64,000 nt of DNA from Spartinivicinus marinus (GCF_026309355.1 NZ_JAPJZK010000001.1:1612001-1676000); one strand, 5' to 3'. Shown: positions 17,014 through 27,639, counted from the stretch's first letter. The notes: generated by a model not told the origin, from the letters alone. Made by a program: numbers and translations.

Positions 17014-17880
17014 ATGAAAAACAAATTCTGGGCCCAACTTCAAGCATGGTTGATGGCTTTAATACTGCCTACCTGCTTTGCTTCTAATAAGTCAGCCATT
17101 ATCTGGGGCATGAATGACTGGGAGCCTTATTTCATCGTACATGGTGAAGATCAAAGGCTCGGGGTTGGTGACTTACAAATTCAAGCCTTTATCGAGCAAA
17201 TAAAAAACTTTGACCATAAGGTCATTTTTATGCCACTAACTCAATTTAGCACTAAAGCAAAGTCTGGCCGCCCCTTATGTTTTACTGGTCTGCTCAAAAG
17301 TGCCGATAGAGAAAAATATTTATATTTTTCAAAACCTAATTCTATTTTACTTACTCAACAACTGGTTGTATCTAAAAGCCTATACCAGTCACTTGGCTCA
17401 CCGAAAACCATTAGCTTAACTGAGTTCTTAAACCAAACCAGCCGAATTGGTTTATTACCCCAAAAACGACTATTCGGACAACCAATAGATCAAATATTAA
17501 ACACATCTTCAACAAATAAAGCCCAGTTTATTTTGGCTAATACCAAGCAGCTACTTGAGATTATTAGTTCTAATCGTTTCGGCTGGACTTTGGAGTACCC
17601 CAATTTTGCAAGCTATGTAGCTAATAAGCACAACCATGCAGATAAACTCAAAATGATCCAGCTCACCGAAATTGCTCCTTACTTACTCACTCATGTTGGC
17701 TGTAGCCGAAGCCCTTTTGGAAAACAAGCCATAGCAGCAATTAACCAAGCCATTGATAAGTTACTACCACTGGCCCACTATCGGCACATTGCTGAAAGGT
17801 GGTATCCACTGCAGCAACGCCGCCAAGTCAGGCGATATTATAATCAATACCTACTTCAACAAAACAATAAGACTGATTAA
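17014..17880 (+). CDS. Periplasmic solute-binding protein family 3 (TIGR02285-like)
   Basis: This encodes 288 residues with a signal peptide (hydrophobic residues 10-23, ending CFAS). The mature N-terminus IIWGMNDWEPYFIV and the block GRPLCFTGLLKSADREKYLYFSK fit the SBP_bac_3-type family seen as solitary proteins in gammaproteobacteria. The C-terminus holds AIDKLLPLAHYRHIAERWYP. No permease or ATPase gene is adjacent, so it may feed a sensor or be an orphan. The ribosome binding site is weak. The ligand is unknown. Confidence 0.75.
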   Translation: MKNKFWAQLQAWLMALILPTCFASNKSAIIWGMNDWEPYFIVHGEDQRLGVGDLQIQAFIEQIKNFDHKVIFMPLTQFSTKAKSGRPLCFTGLLKSADREKYLYFSKPNSILLTQQLVVSKSLYQSLGSPKTISLTEFLNQTSRIGLLPQKRLFGQPIDQILNTSSTNKAQFILANTKQLLEIISSNRFGWTLEYPNFASYVANKHNHADKLKMIQLTEIAPYLLTHVGCSRSPFGKQAIAAINQAIDKLLPLAHYRHIAERWYPLQQRRQVRRYYNQYLLQQNNKTD

Positions 17881-17912
17881 TATTTGTACTGGCTAAATAC
17901 CCTTAATGCTTT

Positions 17913-17918
17913 TATAAT
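17913..17918 (+). promoter_or_regulatory. Candidate -10 element of ppa
   Basis: A perfect TATAAT lies 35 bases before the ppa start codon. No good -35 sits at 17 bases (TTGTAC is 23 bases away), so this is only a candidate. Confidence 0.35.
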
Positions 17919-17953
17919 CGCGCCCTAGTCTAACGAGTTAAAGGCATTTGAAA

Positions 17954-18484
17954 ATGAGCTATAACGACATCGCCCCAGGCAAAGATGTGCCTAATGATAT
18001 TTACGTTGCCATTGAAATTCCAGCCAACAGCAATGTGCCCGTTAAATATGAGATTGACAAGGATAGTGACCAGGTATTTGTTGATCGTTTTATCGCCACC
18101 CCAATGTTCTATCCAGCTAACTACGGCTATATCCCTCAAACACTTGCTGATGATGGCGACCCTCTAGATGTTTTAGTTGTTACTCCCTTTCCTGTAGCCG
18201 TTGGCTCTGTTATGCGTTGCCGCCCAGTCGGCGTACTAAACATGAGCGATGAAAGTGGTGAAGATGCAAAGCTAATAGCAGTTCCTCACGATAAACTGAC
18301 TACGCTTTATAAAGATGTTAAAGAATATACTGACCTTCCTGAATTACTTATTAAGCAAATTGAACATTTTTTTGAAAACTACAAGGATCTTGAAGAAGGT
18401 AAGTGGGTAAAAATTGATGGCTGGAAAGGTAGTGAAGCTGCCAAGCAAGCGATTCTTGACTCCGTAAAAGCGTATAAGAAATAA
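17954..18484 (+). CDS. ppa: Inorganic pyrophosphatase
   Basis: This is a soluble family I pyrophosphatase that hydrolyses PPi to two phosphates and pulls biosynthetic reactions forward. From the ATG at 17954 it has 176 residues, the same length as E. coli Ppa; a TTG two codons earlier is not needed. The signature [11 protein letters not shown] holds the metal-binding aspartates. [15 protein letters not shown] and the GYIPQT loop are also conserved. AAAGGC lies upstream of the ATG. It is a single gene with its own candidate promoter and a hairpin downstream. Confidence 0.96.
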   Translation: MSYNDIAPGKDVPNDIYVAIEIPANSNVPVKYEIDKDSDQVFVDRFIATPMFYPANYGYIPQTLADDGDPLDVLVVTPFPVAVGSVMRCRPVGVLNMSDESGEDAKLIAVPHDKLTTLYKDVKEYTDLPELLIKQIEHFFENYKDLEEGKWVKIDGWKGSEAAKQAILDSVKAYKK

Positions 18485-18801
18485 CCAAAAAACAGCACTA
18501 TTATGTTCATAGCCCGCCAGGTAAAATAACCAGGCAGGCTATGAACCTCCTCTTCAGAAGCTCTCCTCTTTTAACAACTCATCATTTTTCACCGCCATAA
18601 TTTGCCATATTTAAACCAATGAAATGGCAAATTTTTTTGTTAGTATACTGTTCAAACACTATATGGATTGTTAACACTCGTATGCAGCGTCCTAACAGTG
18701 TCGTATAGCTCTGTCATGCTTTCATAACAAAGCATATGCCCAGTGTGAGACTATCCACTGAAGCAAAACCGTTTGTCCCATTTGCTTAACAAGGACATAT
18801 A
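18485..18801. other. Intergenic region ppa to alpha-2-macroglobulin gene
   Basis: There are 317 bases. The left part holds the ppa hairpin (18505-18546). The rest is AT-rich and probably contains the promoter of the alpha-2-macroglobulin/pbpC pair. No open frame was seen. Confidence 0.5.
18505..18546 (+). terminator. Hairpin after ppa
   Basis: GTTCATAGCCCGCCAGGT (18505-18522) pairs with ACCAGGCAGGCTATGAAC (18529-18546) with two mismatches, 20 bases after the stop codon. A pyrimidine-rich stretch follows rather than a pure T-run. Confidence 0.55.
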
Positions 18802-21800
18802 ATGAAAAGTTTCAAATTAAGGTGTATAACTAGCATTTTTCTCAGCTTATACTTGCTTTCTATAAATCAAGTTGTGAAAGCAAGTAATGATAATGTCAGT
18901 GTATACAAAACCATTCCGTTTCAAGCTTCCAATATCTCAGCCAAACTATACAATGGTAGCCTCTCGGCAGTTATCACCTTTAGTACACCTCTTGACGCCA
19001 AGCAAAATCTCAACCAGTTTGTACGCATTATTGACGAAAAGACGGGACAATCGATAACAGGCAAATGGATTCTTAATAAAACAGGCAATACCCTCTATTT
19101 TCCAAATCTATTACCAGAGCATAAGTACCAAGTATTTATTTCATCTGCACTCCCAAATATTATTAATAAAACCTTAGCTAACCCTGTTGATAAAGTAATT
19201 ACTACACCACCTTTACCGGCCCATGTTACCTTTAAAAGCAATGGTTTCATCTTACCTGCTAGTTTAACTGATGGTTTACCAGTGCTGGCAACTAATACCA
19301 ATGATGTCATTGTTGATTTTTATCAAGTTAAACCAAATAAGCTAATTGAGTTTCTTAAAAATTATGGCAATCGCAAAAATGTCTATAGCTACCAATTTAA
19401 TCGCTATCTAAGCAAATATATTGATTTTGTTTATAACGGTCGCTTTAACTTAAACACGAAAGTTAATACACAAACTGTATCCTACCTGCCAATTGGTGAT
19501 ATTCCTGCTTTAAAGAAGCCTGGTGTTTATATGGCAATATTAAAGGCAGCAGGTAGTCAGCTCTACAGTAATCCTAGTGTTTATTTTACAGTGAGTGATA
19601 TAGCACTGCATGCGCGTCGCTATCAAAAACAACTTGCCATTTATGCTAGCCACATTAGTTCAGCCAAACCCGCCACCCGGATCAGCATTACTATTTTTGA
19701 TAAAAACAATAAGCCTATCAGACAAATCACTACAGACAATGATGGTATTGCTACCACCTGGATGGATAGTAATGAAGGGGCACTAGCTATTGCTAGTGAT
19801 AATCAACAATACAGCATTTTGCCTCTATCTCAGGCTGCACTTGACTTAAGCGACTTTGCTACAGGCAAGCAGATCAACCAGCCTCATACATTATTTCTTT
19901 ATTCACCAAGGGATATTTATAGGCCCGGTGAAACTGTGCAAGTCAGCGGTATTTTAAGAGACCACGATGGTAAAGCCCTACCTCAAATGCCATTATCTGC
20001 CAGTTTACAGCGACCTGATGGTCGAATTGTGAGTAACATCAGCTGGCATAGTGAAGCCGTTGGTTACTATAGCTTTTCATTTCCGCTACCTGCAGATGCT
20101 CCCACAGGGGATTGGCAGTTTGTTGCTCATACTAATGACAACAACCAACACACTTATAAAATTAAAGTTGAAGAGTTTCTTCCAGAAAAATTAACTTTAG
20201 ACTTAGGCGGAAACCCTCTTAAACCAACTGTATTATTAGCGTCAGCTAAAGATGAAATTACCTTTACAGCGAATGCACAATATTTATATGGAGCCCCCGC
20301 TACAGGTAATAAAATATCAGCAATGGCACAGATACGACCAAACCGTCACCCATTTATCCAATGGCAGGACTATCATTTTGGCCTAGAAAATTATCGCGAA
20401 TATAACCAGCACATTGACTTAGAAGATGCTGTACTTGATGACCAAGGACTGTATGAAATCAATTTGGTTTCTGAGTGGCAACAAATAAAATCTCCATTAG
20501 CTGTTAGGTTTGAGGTAAGTGTCCATGAGTCTGGAGGTCGTCCTCTCACTCGACAACGTCAATTTAATTTATTGCCTACTAAGCAGCTAGTTGGGCTTCG
20601 ACCACTTTTTGGCAAAAATGGTCCAGATTATGATACCCAAGCAGAGTTTGAAGTCATTAGCGTTGATAACAAAGGCCAACTACAACCCAGCCAAAGCTTA
20701 GAAGTCACCTTCTACAAAGAAGAGCGTAATTATCACTGGTATTTTAGTAATGATGATGGCTGGCAAAGTGAATATACAGCTGAGCAAGTCAACTTGCTGA
20801 ATATGCCAGTCACAACCACTGATAATGGTAAAACAAAGATTTCATTACCTATTGAGTGGGGCCATTATCGTGTCGAAATAAAAAATACTGCTAGTGGTGC
20901 TATTAGTCAGTATAACTTTAGAACCTCTTGGCGAAGTGGCGAGACATTAGGTAATCGACCAGACCAAATTAAGATTGAACTTAATAAACCCCATTATCAG
21001 GTAGGTGATGAAGTCACTGCCACACTTTATGCACCAATAAAAGGTAAAGGCTTTGTCAGCGTTGAAAGTGACCAGTTGTTATGGAAACAAATGGTTGAGT
21101 TTGATCCAGCAGGTACCCAAATAAGGTTCAACTTACCCAAAAATTGGCAACAGCATAATATCTACCTGTCTGCTCTCGCTGTACAACCAGGTAAAGCCGC
21201 TAAACAAGGCAACTTTCCTGTAAGGGCTGTTGGGCTTAAGCATCTTCCTCTGGGTCGTACTCAACAAAAACTCAAGGTAACATTACAGAGTCCAACCAAG
21301 CAGCTACCCGAGCAAACTCTTAAAGTTAAAGTTAATGTTACTGATAAACAACAGCAACCAGCTAAGCAGGCTTTCGTTACCTTAGCTGCAGTTGATGTAG
21401 GTGTATTAAATATCACCAACTTTATTACTCCAGAACCACACAAATACTTTTTTGCCCCAAGGCGTTATGAGGTTGATCAACTGGATATATTCAACCAATT
21501 GATGCTAGCAGCCAAGGGAGTGAAAGGCAGTTTACGCTATGGTGGGGATGGCGACTTATTAAAAGGAGGAAAAAAACCAGATACCGTCGTACAAATCGTT
21601 TCATTATTTTCTGGATTGGTGCCACTCAATGAACAAGGTGAAGCAGAAATTGCTCTGGATATTCCTGACTTCAATGGCAAGCTTCGTTTAATGGCCGTTG
21701 CTTTTAATGAGGAACAATTCGGTTCTACTGAAAAAGAAGTAACTATTGCCGCTCCAGTAGTTACCCAGCTAGGAATGCCACGATTTTTAGCTAATGGAGA

Positions 21801-23673
21801 CCAATCACAACTGGTATTAGACTTACATAACCTGTCAGATGCTCAACAGGATTTAACAGTTAATCTAGCCACGACAGGTGCAATTCAAACTGAAACCACA
21901 ACAGAATCACAAACTATTCGACTAGCCGACCAGGCAAAAACGCAATTAATTTATGCTGTAAAAGCTAAACGAATGATGGGACAAGGAATTATCAACCTAT
22001 CAATCAATAATATTAAGCTTGCAGGTCAAGATGAGCCTCTTTCTATTAATCGTGAATGGCGATTAGGTACACGCCCTGCTTATCCAGCGATTGCCAATAA
22101 GCAATTTGCTGAAATAGCACCTAACCAACAGGTTTCACTAGCTCCGGACAGCTTTAACTGGCTAGAAGGAACGGCTGTCGGTCGTTTGGCTTTACATAGT
22201 ATGCCTCCGTTGAATATATCCTCACATATTGATGCGTTAAATGCTTATCCTTATGGCTGTCTTGAGCAAACTACCAGCGGTATTTTTCCACATGCCCTGA
22301 TTGAGCCAGATGCTTTCCAACAGCTAGGTGTTTCAACTAAAAATGCCGAAAGTAAAATAAAAGCAGTTAATAAAGGCATTAGTCGTATTTTAGGCATGCA
22401 AAAATCCAATGGCAGTTTTGGCCTATGGGATAGCCACAGTCATGAGGAATTCTGGCTCACTGCTTATGCAACTGACTTTTTAATGCTGGCGCAAAGCAAA
22501 GGCTTTACCGTACCAGCGAATGCTATTCAAAATGCCCAAAACCGGCTACGCCAATATGTTCAAACCCGACATACTTTGACTACTTACTATAATGATAAAA
22601 ACCAGTGGGATGCTAGCATTAAAGCTTATGCTGGATATGTGTTGGCAAAAGCCAATAAAGCACCATTAGGTAGCCTGAGAAACCTTTATCAAAAAATTGC
22701 TGATAAGGATTTTGCTGCGCTTACTTACTCTCATTTAGCAGCCGCTTTTAAATTACATGGAGACCATCAACGTGCTGCCGAGGCTTGGGAAAAAGCTAAA
22801 AGCCGTTTACTGAAGGATGATAGATATTATATTAACTATGGCGGTCGCTTAAGGGATTTAGCTTTATCTATTTATCTTGCAAATAGCTTGGAATTTAATG
22901 ATAAAGCCAATGGTAAACTGGTCAATCTATTACAAACTCTGCTAAGAAATCGCCATTACCTAAGCACTCAAGAGCGTAATGCTTTGGTTATGGCTGGCTA
23001 CAGTTTGCTTCCACATAAAGATGACTGGCAAGCTACCATCACTATTGCTGGAGAAAAAATTGAGCATCAATCTGATCAAGCTTTTTATTATAAACTTTCA
23101 GATGATCAGTTAGCCAAGGCAATCACTATTACCAGCCAAACCGATAAACCGCTATATGCTTCATTTTATTATAGTGGTTATCCAATTGATCCTCCCAAAC
23201 CGATGAGTAACGGTGGACTTGAGGTAAACCGTAACTTCTACAACCTAGATGGACAATCCATTCAACTTGACCAATTAAAAAGTGGCGATCTGGTAATTAC
23301 TGAACTGGTGGTTAATAGTGACTACAATTCACGAGATATTTTAGTAGTAGACCTATTAGCAGCAGGACTAGAACTAGAAAACCAAAGCCTTAGTCACAGT
23401 ATAAAACTTGATCAAATAGAGGTTAATGGTAAAGCCATTGCTAAGTGGCATGAAAATGTTGAGTTTAATCATGTCGAATACCGTGATGATCGTTTTGTTG
23501 CTGCAATCAATACTACTGGCTATGCGTACGATAGCTACCATATCTTTTATTTAACCAGAGCAGTTACACCTGGAAAATATGCAGTTCCCCCCTCTTTAAT
23601 TGAAGATATGTATCTACCTGAAAAAAGAGCAATAGGAAAAACACCTGACAAGCTAGAAATTATTAGTGAGTAA
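18802..23673 (+). CDS. yfhM: Bacterial alpha-2-macroglobulin (YfhM-like protease trap)
   Basis: This encodes 1,623 residues, close to E. coli YfhM (1,653). A signal peptide of about 28 residues is followed by macroglobulin-like beta domains. MG2-like landmarks (YSPRDIYRPGETVQVSGILR) lie near residue 365, and the thioester motif YGCLEQ has its cysteine at residue 1153. After it comes the alpha/alpha-toroid thioester domain (NGSFGLWDSHSHEEFWLTAY). These proteins trap attacking proteases in the periplasm by a bait-and-thioester mechanism. Unlike the E. coli protein I see no lipobox, so it may be soluble. AAGGA 7 bases before the ATG supports the start. pbpC follows 62 bases on, the usual partner. 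Confidence 0.93.
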   Translation: MKSFKLRCITSIFLSLYLLSINQVVKASNDNVSVYKTIPFQASNISAKLYNGSLSAVITFSTPLDAKQNLNQFVRIIDEKTGQSITGKWILNKTGNTLYFPNLLPEHKYQVFISSALPNIINKTLANPVDKVITTPPLPAHVTFKSNGFILPASLTDGLPVLATNTNDVIVDFYQVKPNKLIEFLKNYGNRKNVYSYQFNRYLSKYIDFVYNGRFNLNTKVNTQTVSYLPIGDIPALKKPGVYMAILKAAGSQLYSNPSVYFTVSDIALHARRYQKQLAIYASHISSAKPATRISITIFDKNNKPIRQITTDNDGIATTWMDSNEGALAIASDNQQYSILPLSQAALDLSDFATGKQINQPHTLFLYSPRDIYRPGETVQVSGILRDHDGKALPQMPLSASLQRPDGRIVSNISWHSEAVGYYSFSFPLPADAPTGDWQFVAHTNDNNQHTYKIKVEEFLPEKLTLDLGGNPLKPTVLLASAKDEITFTANAQYLYGAPATGNKISAMAQIRPNRHPFIQWQDYHFGLENYREYNQHIDLEDAVLDDQGLYEINLVSEWQQIKSPLAVRFEVSVHESGGRPLTRQRQFNLLPTKQLVGLRPLFGKNGPDYDTQAEFEVISVDNKGQLQPSQSLEVTFYKEERNYHWYFSNDDGWQSEYTAEQVNLLNMPVTTTDNGKTKISLPIEWGHYRVEIKNTASGAISQYNFRTSWRSGETLGNRPDQIKIELNKPHYQVGDEVTATLYAPIKGKGFVSVESDQLLWKQMVEFDPAGTQIRFNLPKNWQQHNIYLSALAVQPGKAAKQGNFPVRAVGLKHLPLGRTQQKLKVTLQSPTKQLPEQTLKVKVNVTDKQQQPAKQAFVTLAAVDVGVLNITNFITPEPHKYFFAPRRYEVDQLDIFNQLMLAAKGVKGSLRYGGDGDLLKGGKKPDTVVQIVSLFSGLVPLNEQGEAEIALDIPDFNGKLRLMAVAFNEEQFGSTEKEVTIAAPVVTQLGMPRFLANGDQSQLVLDLHNLSDAQQDLTVNLATTGAIQTETTTESQTIRLADQAKTQLIYAVKAKRMMGQGIINLSINNIKLAGQDEPLSINREWRLGTRPAYPAIANKQFAEIAPNQQVSLAPDSFNWLEGTAVGRLALHSMPPLNISSHIDALNAYPYGCLEQTTSGIFPHALIEPDAFQQLGVSTKNAESKIKAVNKGISRILGMQKSNGSFGLWDSHSHEEFWLTAYATDFLMLAQSKGFTVPANAIQNAQNRLRQYVQTRHTLTTYYNDKNQWDASIKAYAGYVLAKANKAPLGSLRNLYQKIADKDFAALTYSHLAAAFKLHGDHQRAAEAWEKAKSRLLKDDRYYINYGGRLRDLALSIYLANSLEFNDKANGKLVNLLQTLLRNRHYLSTQERNALVMAGYSLLPHKDDWQATITIAGEKIEHQSDQAFYYKLSDDQLAKAITITSQTDKPLYASFYYSGYPIDPPKPMSNGGLEVNRNFYNLDGQSIQLDQLKSGDLVITELVVNSDYNSRDILVVDLLAAGLELENQSLSHSIKLDQIEVNGKAIAKWHENVEFNHVEYRDDRFVAAINTTGYAYDSYHIFYLTRAVTPGKYAVPPSLIEDMYLPEKRAIGKTPDKLEIISE

Positions 23674-23735
23674 CGCTTTTAGCACTCTCTCTTCTTGGAG
23701 GGGGTCGCGAAAGGGTGTTGAAACAGAAGTAAAAT

Positions 23736-26036
23736 ATGAAACTAAAACTATTAACAAAACTAATAGCAGTTGTCACAATTTTGCTATTACCTGCCTTCTT
23801 ACTACTCGACTGGCTTTTTCCTCTAACATTGCCACAAGCATCTGACTATACCCAAGTAGTTGTTGCTGAGGATGGTACACCTTTACGTAATTTCCCTAAT
23901 AAAGTAGGTCAATGGCAATATCCAATTACTATAAATCAGGTTTCAGAAAACTACTTGACTGCTTTAATCGCTTACGAAGATCAGTATTTTTATTCCCATC
24001 CTGGAATTAATCCCATTGCATTAGTTCGTGCTTTTTGGCAAAACATAAATAATAGGAAAGTTATTTCTGGTGGTTCTACATTAACCATGCAGGTTGCGAG
24101 AATTATTGATCCTCATCAGCGCTCGATACCAGGCAAAATAAAACAAATATTTCGCGCACTGCAATTAGAATGGTACCTAACCAAAAAAGAGATTTTAACC
24201 ATTTATTTAAATAATGCCCCTTTTGGGGGAACCATTATTGGAATTGAAGCAGCAAGTTATGCTTATTTAGGCAAGTCTAGTCAATTTTTATCCGATGCCG
24301 AAGCGGCTTTATTAACCATTTTGCCTCAAGCACCTAGTCGCCTTAGACCCGATCGCCACCCAGAACGGGCAGAACAAGCCAGAAATAAAGTCTTAAATCG
24401 CCTTGAACAGTTTTCATTATGGACTCAAGAACGAGTTAAATCAGCCAAACTAGAACCTGTTTATGCCAATAAACTAGCCCATCATTTAAATGCCCCCTTA
24501 TTAGCCAGAAGGTTAGCTCAACCAAAACATAGTAAAATACAAACCATGGTTGACTGGCAGTTACAAGTTACTGCTGAAACCGTAGTTAAAGATTATGTAA
24601 GTCAACTTCCCAAAAAAACATCAGCTGCCGTTCTAGTTGTAGATAATGAAACCATGGCAACCAAAGCCTATATCGGCTCTGCTGATTTTTCAGACACCCA
24701 ACGATTAGGCCATGTCGATATGATTTCCGCGATTCGTTCCCCTGGCTCAACGTTAAAACCTTTTGCTTATGCTATGGCATTGGATGAAGGGTTAATTCAT
24801 TCCGCGTCTTTACTTACCGATGCACCTCGACTAAATAAGCACTACCGGCCAGAAAACTTCAGCCAAGGGTTTCATGGCCCCGTATCAGCTACTGATGCTT
24901 TAAAGCGCTCATTAAATATTCCAGCAGTACAATTATTAGAGCACTTATCACCAAAAAATTTTGCAGCCCAATTGCAAAATGCTGGTCTTGGTTTGCATCT
25001 CCCTAATCAAAGTAAGGCCAACCTAGCGATTATACTCGGAGGTGTTGGTATCAAGCTTGAAGAGTTAGTAGGTAGTTATCGTGCTTTGGCAATGAATGGC
25101 CTGGCTGCTACACCCCGCCTAACCGCAGATCAACCACTACAACAACGTTATTTAATGAGCCCAGGAGCAGCTTGGATTGTAAGGCAAATGTTAACTGATC
25201 AAAATTACCACTCACATCAGACTAATTATTTACCCTTAGTTTGGAAAACAGGCACTAGTTATGGATTTCGTGACGCATGGGCAGTTGGCGTTAGTGATCA
25301 TTATACCATTGGTGTTTGGTTAGGCCGACCAGATGGAAGTCCAATGCCAGGCCATCATGGCAGAATCACAGCCGTGCCATTATTAAAGCAAATATATCAG
25401 CTACTTCCTTATAAAAAGCCTTATATAAAACGCCCTATAAATGTCAGCGAAGCCTCTATTTGTTGGCCACTAGGTACTTCAAAAGATCTGAAAAAAAATC
25501 AACAATATTGCTACCAAACTAAACAGGCCTTTGTATTAGATAAACAAGTACCACCTACATTAACCAACCCAGACATTATTCAAAACCCTTTAAAACTAAA
25601 TGTGCCTATTAACCCCAACACTGGCAAACGAGTTAGCATTAATTGCACCAGCATCAATTATAAGCTTCAACAAATTGTGTTATGGCCTAGAGAGTTAGAC
25701 CCATGGTTACCTAGAAAATGGCAACGACACCGTTTAATTCCTGCTACTGATCCAGACTGCAAAAATGTACAGCCCATCCTAGCTAATGGTGTACAAATTA
25801 ATAGCATTAAAGATAAGACGCTAATTCCTGCAGCTAAAGCTAAACAAATTGCTATTAACTTGTCAGCTAATGGCGGAATTGGCAAACACCTGTGGTTTAT
25901 CAACGGTCAGCTAATTGCAAAAACCACTCCCAAACAGGCTTTTCAATATGAGTTTACCAAAGCAGGTAAATACCAGGTTAGTGTAGTAGATAGCCTTGGT
26001 ACCACTGATATGGTAGCGATAAAAGTCAACTTATGA
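23736..26036 (+). CDS. pbpC: Penicillin-binding protein 1C
   Basis: This encodes 766 residues of a bifunctional peptidoglycan synthase anchored by one N-terminal membrane segment (residues 8-30). The GT51 domain has catalytic glutamate E81 in AYEDQYF and the GGSTLTMQVARI motif. The transpeptidase domain has S338-T-L-K (SPGSTLKPF), SLNIPAVQ and K504-T-G-T. The C-terminal about 90 residues match the BiPBP_C domain specific to PBP1C. It forms a two-gene unit with the alpha-2-macroglobulin. The pair is thought to protect and repair the wall when the outer membrane is breached. Confidence 0.95.
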   Translation: MKLKLLTKLIAVVTILLLPAFLLLDWLFPLTLPQASDYTQVVVAEDGTPLRNFPNKVGQWQYPITINQVSENYLTALIAYEDQYFYSHPGINPIALVRAFWQNINNRKVISGGSTLTMQVARIIDPHQRSIPGKIKQIFRALQLEWYLTKKEILTIYLNNAPFGGTIIGIEAASYAYLGKSSQFLSDAEAALLTILPQAPSRLRPDRHPERAEQARNKVLNRLEQFSLWTQERVKSAKLEPVYANKLAHHLNAPLLARRLAQPKHSKIQTMVDWQLQVTAETVVKDYVSQLPKKTSAAVLVVDNETMATKAYIGSADFSDTQRLGHVDMISAIRSPGSTLKPFAYAMALDEGLIHSASLLTDAPRLNKHYRPENFSQGFHGPVSATDALKRSLNIPAVQLLEHLSPKNFAAQLQNAGLGLHLPNQSKANLAIILGGVGIKLEELVGSYRALAMNGLAATPRLTADQPLQQRYLMSPGAAWIVRQMLTDQNYHSHQTNYLPLVWKTGTSYGFRDAWAVGVSDHYTIGVWLGRPDGSPMPGHHGRITAVPLLKQIYQLLPYKKPYIKRPINVSEASICWPLGTSKDLKKNQQYCYQTKQAFVLDKQVPPTLTNPDIIQNPLKLNVPINPNTGKRVSINCTSINYKLQQIVLWPRELDPWLPRKWQRHRLIPATDPDCKNVQPILANGVQINSIKDKTLIPAAKAKQIAINLSANGGIGKHLWFINGQLIAKTTPKQAFQYEFTKAGKYQVSVVDSLGTTDMVAIKVNL

Positions 26037-26067
26037 TCAGATACAAGGAATTTTCCTTGTATCTGAT
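26036..26067 (+). terminator. Hairpin terminator of pbpC
   Basis: A perfect 15-bp stem (ATCAGATACAAGGAA / TTCCTTGTATCTGAT) with a 2-base loop begins on the last base of the stop codon. It is followed by ATTGTTAGG, a weak T-tract. Confidence 0.7.
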
Positions 26068-26083
26068 ATTGTTAGGAGAAAAC

Positions 26084-26191
26084 TTAATCAAGGTTAAAAC
26101 ACTTCAGATCTTCTGCTAGCTCAACCGGCCCTGAATAGCTTGCCTTAATTATTTTTATATTTTCATCCAAGGTATCTAAGCTTCTTTTCAT
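26084..26191 (-). CDS. Possible 35-residue ORF
   Basis: A short minus-strand frame (MKRSLDTLDENIKIIKASYS..., ending at TAA 26084-26086) has amphipathic, protein-like composition but no good ribosome binding site. It could be a leftover of a longer gene, as the frame closes just upstream. Low confidence. Confidence 0.2.
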   Translation of the reverse strand: MKRSLDTLDENIKIIKASYSGPVELAEDLKCFNLD

Positions 26192-26318
26192 AAAGTGAGA
26201 TAGTACTAGTGCCACACCCTATCAATAGTAGCACAAACAAATAACTGAAAAAATTTAACTAAACTCCTTTTATTCATTTTATTTCCCTAATATTTTTCTT
26301 TATTATTTATTTTCATAT

Positions 26319-27530
26319 TTAAACATACTTCCCTGCCGCATAACCTGAAGCCCATGCCCATTGGAAGTTAAAGCCGCCTAAATGCCCTGTTACATCCAAC
26401 ACTTCACCAATAAAATATAAGCCTGCTACCAGTTTACTTTCCATAGTTTTTGAAGATATATCATTAGTATCTACCCCTCCTAAGGTCACTTCTGCAGTGC
26501 GATATCCCTCCGTACCTCCTGGTATGAAGTGCCAGTGATTTAACTGGTTTGCAATCAAACTCATTTCATTACTATTCAGTTCAGCTAATTTCTTATTAGT
26601 GAAATAGCGTTCCATTAACTTATCAGTAAGCCGTTTAGGTAACCATTGATTTAAAACTGTTTTCAACTGAATCTTACCATCAGTTTGCTGATGCCTTTTT
26701 AACTCTACTAGTACATCAACACTCGGACATAAATTAATTTTCACAGACTCTCCCGGCTGCCAATAATTACTAACCTGTAAAATAGCTGGACCACTGATAC
26801 CTCGATGGGTAAATAACAATTGATTAGTAAATTGTTTGCCAGATTTAGCGGTAACAGTAATAGGCAAGGAAATACCTGATAGCTCAGAAAACCAAGGTTT
26901 ATCTTCATTATTCCACGTAAATGGAACCAATGAAGCTCGATAGGTATGCACTTTATGGCCAAACTGCTCTGCTAGCTGAAAGCCAAACCCTGTTGCCCCC
27001 AGGGTAGGTATTGAAGGCCCTCCTGTGGCAATAACGAGTGACTGACACTGTATCACTTCAGTACTAATGACGTTTTTCTTTTTATCTATTTTTTCAAGCC
27101 CTAATTTGAAGCCTATAGTCTGTTTTTCTACCGATTTTAACTGTGTTAGCACTTCAACTGTAGCATTCACTTTTGTTATGTCGGCCAGTAACATATCAAG
27201 AATGTCTTTACTGCTATTGTCACAAAATAGCTGGCCTTCTTCTTTTTCATGCCAAGGTATCTGATATTGATCGACCTGAGCAATAAAAGCCCATTGATCA
27301 TACCCTTTCAATGCCGATTTACAAAAATGGGGATTACTGGACAAAAAGCAATCAGGTTCAACATAGAGGTTGGTGAAATTACAACGCCCCCCACCAGACA
27401 TTAAAATTTTCTTACCAGGCTTGTTGGCATGGTCAATTACCAGTACGGACTTACCTCTGGCTCCAGCCTGAGCCGCACATATCAAGCCCGCAGCACCTGC
27501 ACCAATTATTACAATATCTTTTGAACGCAT
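26319..27530 (-). CDS. BaiN/HI0933-family FAD-dependent oxidoreductase (YhiN-like)
   Basis: This encodes 403 residues. The N-terminal FAD motif is IVIIGAGAAGLICAAQAGAR. The block KPGKKILMSGGGRCNFTN is the hallmark of the HI0933/BaiN family. The C-terminus holds GVDTNDISSKTMESKLVAGL and GEVLDVTGHLGGFNFQWAW. Members include YhiN and the BaiN bile-acid enzymes. The reaction of the proteobacterial copies is not established and they are often mislabelled as aminoacetone oxidases. The gene is isolated, and the ribosome binding site is weak. Confidence 0.9.
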   Translation of the reverse strand: MRSKDIVIIGAGAAGLICAAQAGARGKSVLVIDHANKPGKKILMSGGGRCNFTNLYVEPDCFLSSNPHFCKSALKGYDQWAFIAQVDQYQIPWHEKEEGQLFCDNSSKDILDMLLADITKVNATVEVLTQLKSVEKQTIGFKLGLEKIDKKKNVISTEVIQCQSLVIATGGPSIPTLGATGFGFQLAEQFGHKVHTYRASLVPFTWNNEDKPWFSELSGISLPITVTAKSGKQFTNQLLFTHRGISGPAILQVSNYWQPGESVKINLCPSVDVLVELKRHQQTDGKIQLKTVLNQWLPKRLTDKLMERYFTNKKLAELNSNEMSLIANQLNHWHFIPGGTEGYRTAEVTLGGVDTNDISSKTMESKLVAGLYFIGEVLDVTGHLGGFNFQWAWASGYAAGKYV

Positions 27531-27639
27531 TTGGATAACTTCGTTTTTAGCCTATTATCTACCCAATCATAAGAGGATATAACTTCTTTACATCATATCC
27601 ACTATTTTCACGAAAGCCAGCCTACCAGAGGAAGGAACC

